NCBI GenBank assembly: GCA_029100405.1
Contig: JAQXPG010000026.1
Location: 1 to 32,872, forward strand
Direction: 5' to 3'
Length of the DNA: 32,872 bases
Source: Lachnospiraceae bacterium
Lineage (GTDB): Bacteria > Bacillota > Clostridia > Lachnospirales > Lachnospiraceae
Shown here: positions 31,736-32,872 of the stretch, piece by piece
Numbering within the stretch: position 1 is the first letter of the stretch
How the letters are laid out: every line of letters begins with the position of its first letter
Translations under genes and position numbers: made by a program
Notes under the pieces: model-generated
What the model was told of the DNA's origin: nothing
Seen by the model: only the letters and a program-made list of their open reading frames with translations
The model's database searches: none

Positions 31736-32512
31736 ATGAAGAGATTATCTAGGACCTTTTTGACTCTGTTTTTGACGTTTGGAATTGTAGTAAGTACCTT
31801 TTTGATGTCCGGCATAGAAAGCCATGCTTCCGGAGGCCAAGTCTTAAACAATTCGGCACAAGTTGCAAATCTGGTATTTAAGGGGTATAACAATGGCGTT
31901 TATGGCCCGGTTTCCATTACAAACGGTATTCTGGTGCAAGGCCGGAAAAATACGAAGGTCTATCTCGTCACACTTTCCGGTACGGAGAATGTCCGTAATC
32001 AGACAACCGGTTATTTGACAGATCTCTTATCCGGATTCAATCAGAAAAACAAATATTATACGAATGTCTCGAGCATTATCCAGAAAAATATTCCGACCGG
32101 AAGTAATCTGATCCTTGCCGGTCATTCCTTGGGCGGTATGATTGCTCAGCAAATAGCGGCTGACTGGACAATCAAGTGGAAATATAATATTTTGAACACG
32201 GTTTGCTTTGGCTCTCCGCTTCTTTCTGCAGGCAGTAGAGAGGGCATTGTGAAAAGACTGGGTGATACGTCTGATGTGATTCCATACTGCAGTGGTAGTC
32301 TGATCAATAATACTGTCTGGGCCATCGCAGGCTTGCAGCGCGAAAATGGTGGATATGGAAAAGACGTCTATAACGCTCATGTACAAAGTTACTTAAGAGA
32401 GGATGAATGGGGTAAATACGATGTCACTGGCACAAAATATGGAGGAGCCAAGCTGATCATCTATCCGCAAACAACAAAGTTTTATCATTCCAGTGTCATC
32501 GTAACATGGTAA
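31736..32512 (+). CDS. Secreted class 3-like lipase/esterase
   Basis: 258 residues. The signal peptide is MKRLSRTFLTLFLTFGIVVS plus a further hydrophobic stretch, with cleavage likely near ESHA-SGG (about residue 31). An alpha/beta hydrolase fold follows, with the nucleophile elbow LAGHSLGGMIAQ (S131). A plausible triad is S131, D180 (DTSDVIPY) and H215 (YNAHVQSY), spaced as in class 3 lipases. It may hydrolyse extracellular lipids or esters; substrate unknown. The ATG follows AGGGGG. It is monocistronic with its own promoter and a hairpin after it. Confidence 0.86.
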   Translation: MKRLSRTFLTLFLTFGIVVSTFLMSGIESHASGGQVLNNSAQVANLVFKGYNNGVYGPVSITNGILVQGRKNTKVYLVTLSGTENVRNQTTGYLTDLLSGFNQKNKYYTNVSSIIQKNIPTGSNLILAGHSLGGMIAQQIAADWTIKWKYNILNTVCFGSPLLSAGSREGIVKRLGDTSDVIPYCSGSLINNTVWAIAGLQRENGGYGKDVYNAHVQSYLREDEWGKYDVTGTKYGGAKLIIYPQTTKFYHSSVIVTW

Positions 32513-32551
32513 ACGAAACAGATACCGACACTATGAATTGCGTCAGCTAAT

Positions 32552-32599
32552 GTTAGAAATAGCCGCTTTGTTCTGGGATAACAAGCGGCTATTTCTAAC
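32552..32599. repeat. Long perfect inverted repeat after lipase gene
   Basis: GTTAGAAATAGCCGCTT (32552-32568) pairs perfectly with its complement at 32583-32599; the loop can pair further (TGTT/AACA). It has no clear T-run on either strand, so it may be a non-canonical terminator or a small palindromic repeat. Confidence 0.75.
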
Positions 32600-32872
32600 T
32601 ATAAAACAAGCGAAAATTGACTTTATAAGGCATCTGAGGAAGGAAATTTTCTATGACAAGAATATTTTTCGTCTGCCACGGCAATAGGTGGCAATTTATC
32701 ATCAAACCCTTATAAAAGCAGCGTTTTATTAGGGAGCCCAGCATAAAACTACATAAGCCGAAGCTTCAGGAATCGTTGCTGAAGCGCAGAGTGCACAAAC
32801 TGCAAAAGAAATTTTGCTGCGGCGGGGGGAGGGAAAAATCCCTGTGGCCAGATCATGGCTGACCGCCGCCCC
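32600..32872. other. Non-coding end of window
   Basis: Apart from a short gene-start-like fragment at 32653-32715, I see no gene or clear signal here. The last bases are G-rich then C-rich (GGGGGG... near 32824) and run off the window. Confidence 0.4.
32653..32715 (+). pseudogene. Possible 5' fragment of low-molecular-weight protein tyrosine phosphatase
   Basis: ATG 32653 with AGGAAGGAAA upstream encodes MTRIFFVCHGN, the usual start of low-molecular-weight tyrosine phosphatases, where the active-site loop CxxxxxR follows. After these 11 residues the sequence departs (RWQFIIKPL) and stops at 32713-32715. A relic of a deleted gene is likely, but 11 residues are little evidence. Confidence 0.3.

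Overview
The window looks like a chromosomal segment of a Bacillota bacterium of the Clostridia, probably Lachnospiraceae or a close relative. The signs are strong Shine-Dalgarno sites (AGGAGG type), Gram-positive style operons, ECF transporters with a fused ATPase, a UPF0397 S-component, a Clostridia-type OPT transporter followed by a PqqD-like protein, and a flavoredoxin-type flavin reductase. No rRNA, tRNA or CRISPR array was found. Most of the window has a balanced base composition (about half G+C by eye). The stretch from about 6,400 to 12,200 is much more AT-rich and looks acquired.

Layout: 1-2218 is an IS200/IS605-family element (tnpA and tnpB on the minus strand, with an end hairpin). 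2473-4515 holds homoserine dehydrogenase and a Nudix hydrolase. 4606-6378 holds a HAD phosphatase and a YdcF-like membrane protein on the minus strand, separated by palindromic REP-like repeats. 6587-12187 is the AT-rich island. 12219-12827 is decayed DNA: a GNAT pseudogene and an IS3-type transposase remnant. 12898-14397 holds an acetyltransferase and a zinc-dependent phospholipase C-like protein. 14603-16841 holds an OPT peptide transporter and a PqqD-like protein. 17047-22635 holds a sodium:solute symporter, a PfkB kinase, an adenosine-deaminase-like fusion protein and a sirtuin. 22725-26351 holds a small membrane protein, a MATE exporter, an unknown protein and a secreted nuclease lipoprotein. 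26383-27591 is a minus-strand aminotransferase. 27821-31585 holds a flavin reductase and a complete ECF transporter. 31736-32512 is a secreted lipase. The window ends in non-coding DNA with a large hairpin.

The most exciting content is a complete circular-bacteriocin locus. The 72-residue peptide at 6791-7009 aligns without gaps to the mature region of uberolysin, as I remember that sequence. It is followed by the classic order: a large multi-membrane protein (B), a SpoIIM/DUF95 membrane protein (C), an ABC ATPase (D) and a small hydrophobic candidate immunity protein (E). A second BcrAB-like ABC transporter and an XRE regulator follow. The peptide has four cysteines, which is unusual for this class, and probably only a two-residue leader.

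A second unusual unit is the tight cluster PfkB kinase, ADA-like deaminase with a C-terminal Rossmann/SLOG-like domain, and sirtuin (18486-22635). It may be a nucleoside/NAD-derivative metabolic or signalling module. All family assignments come from motifs read by eye; no database search was run.
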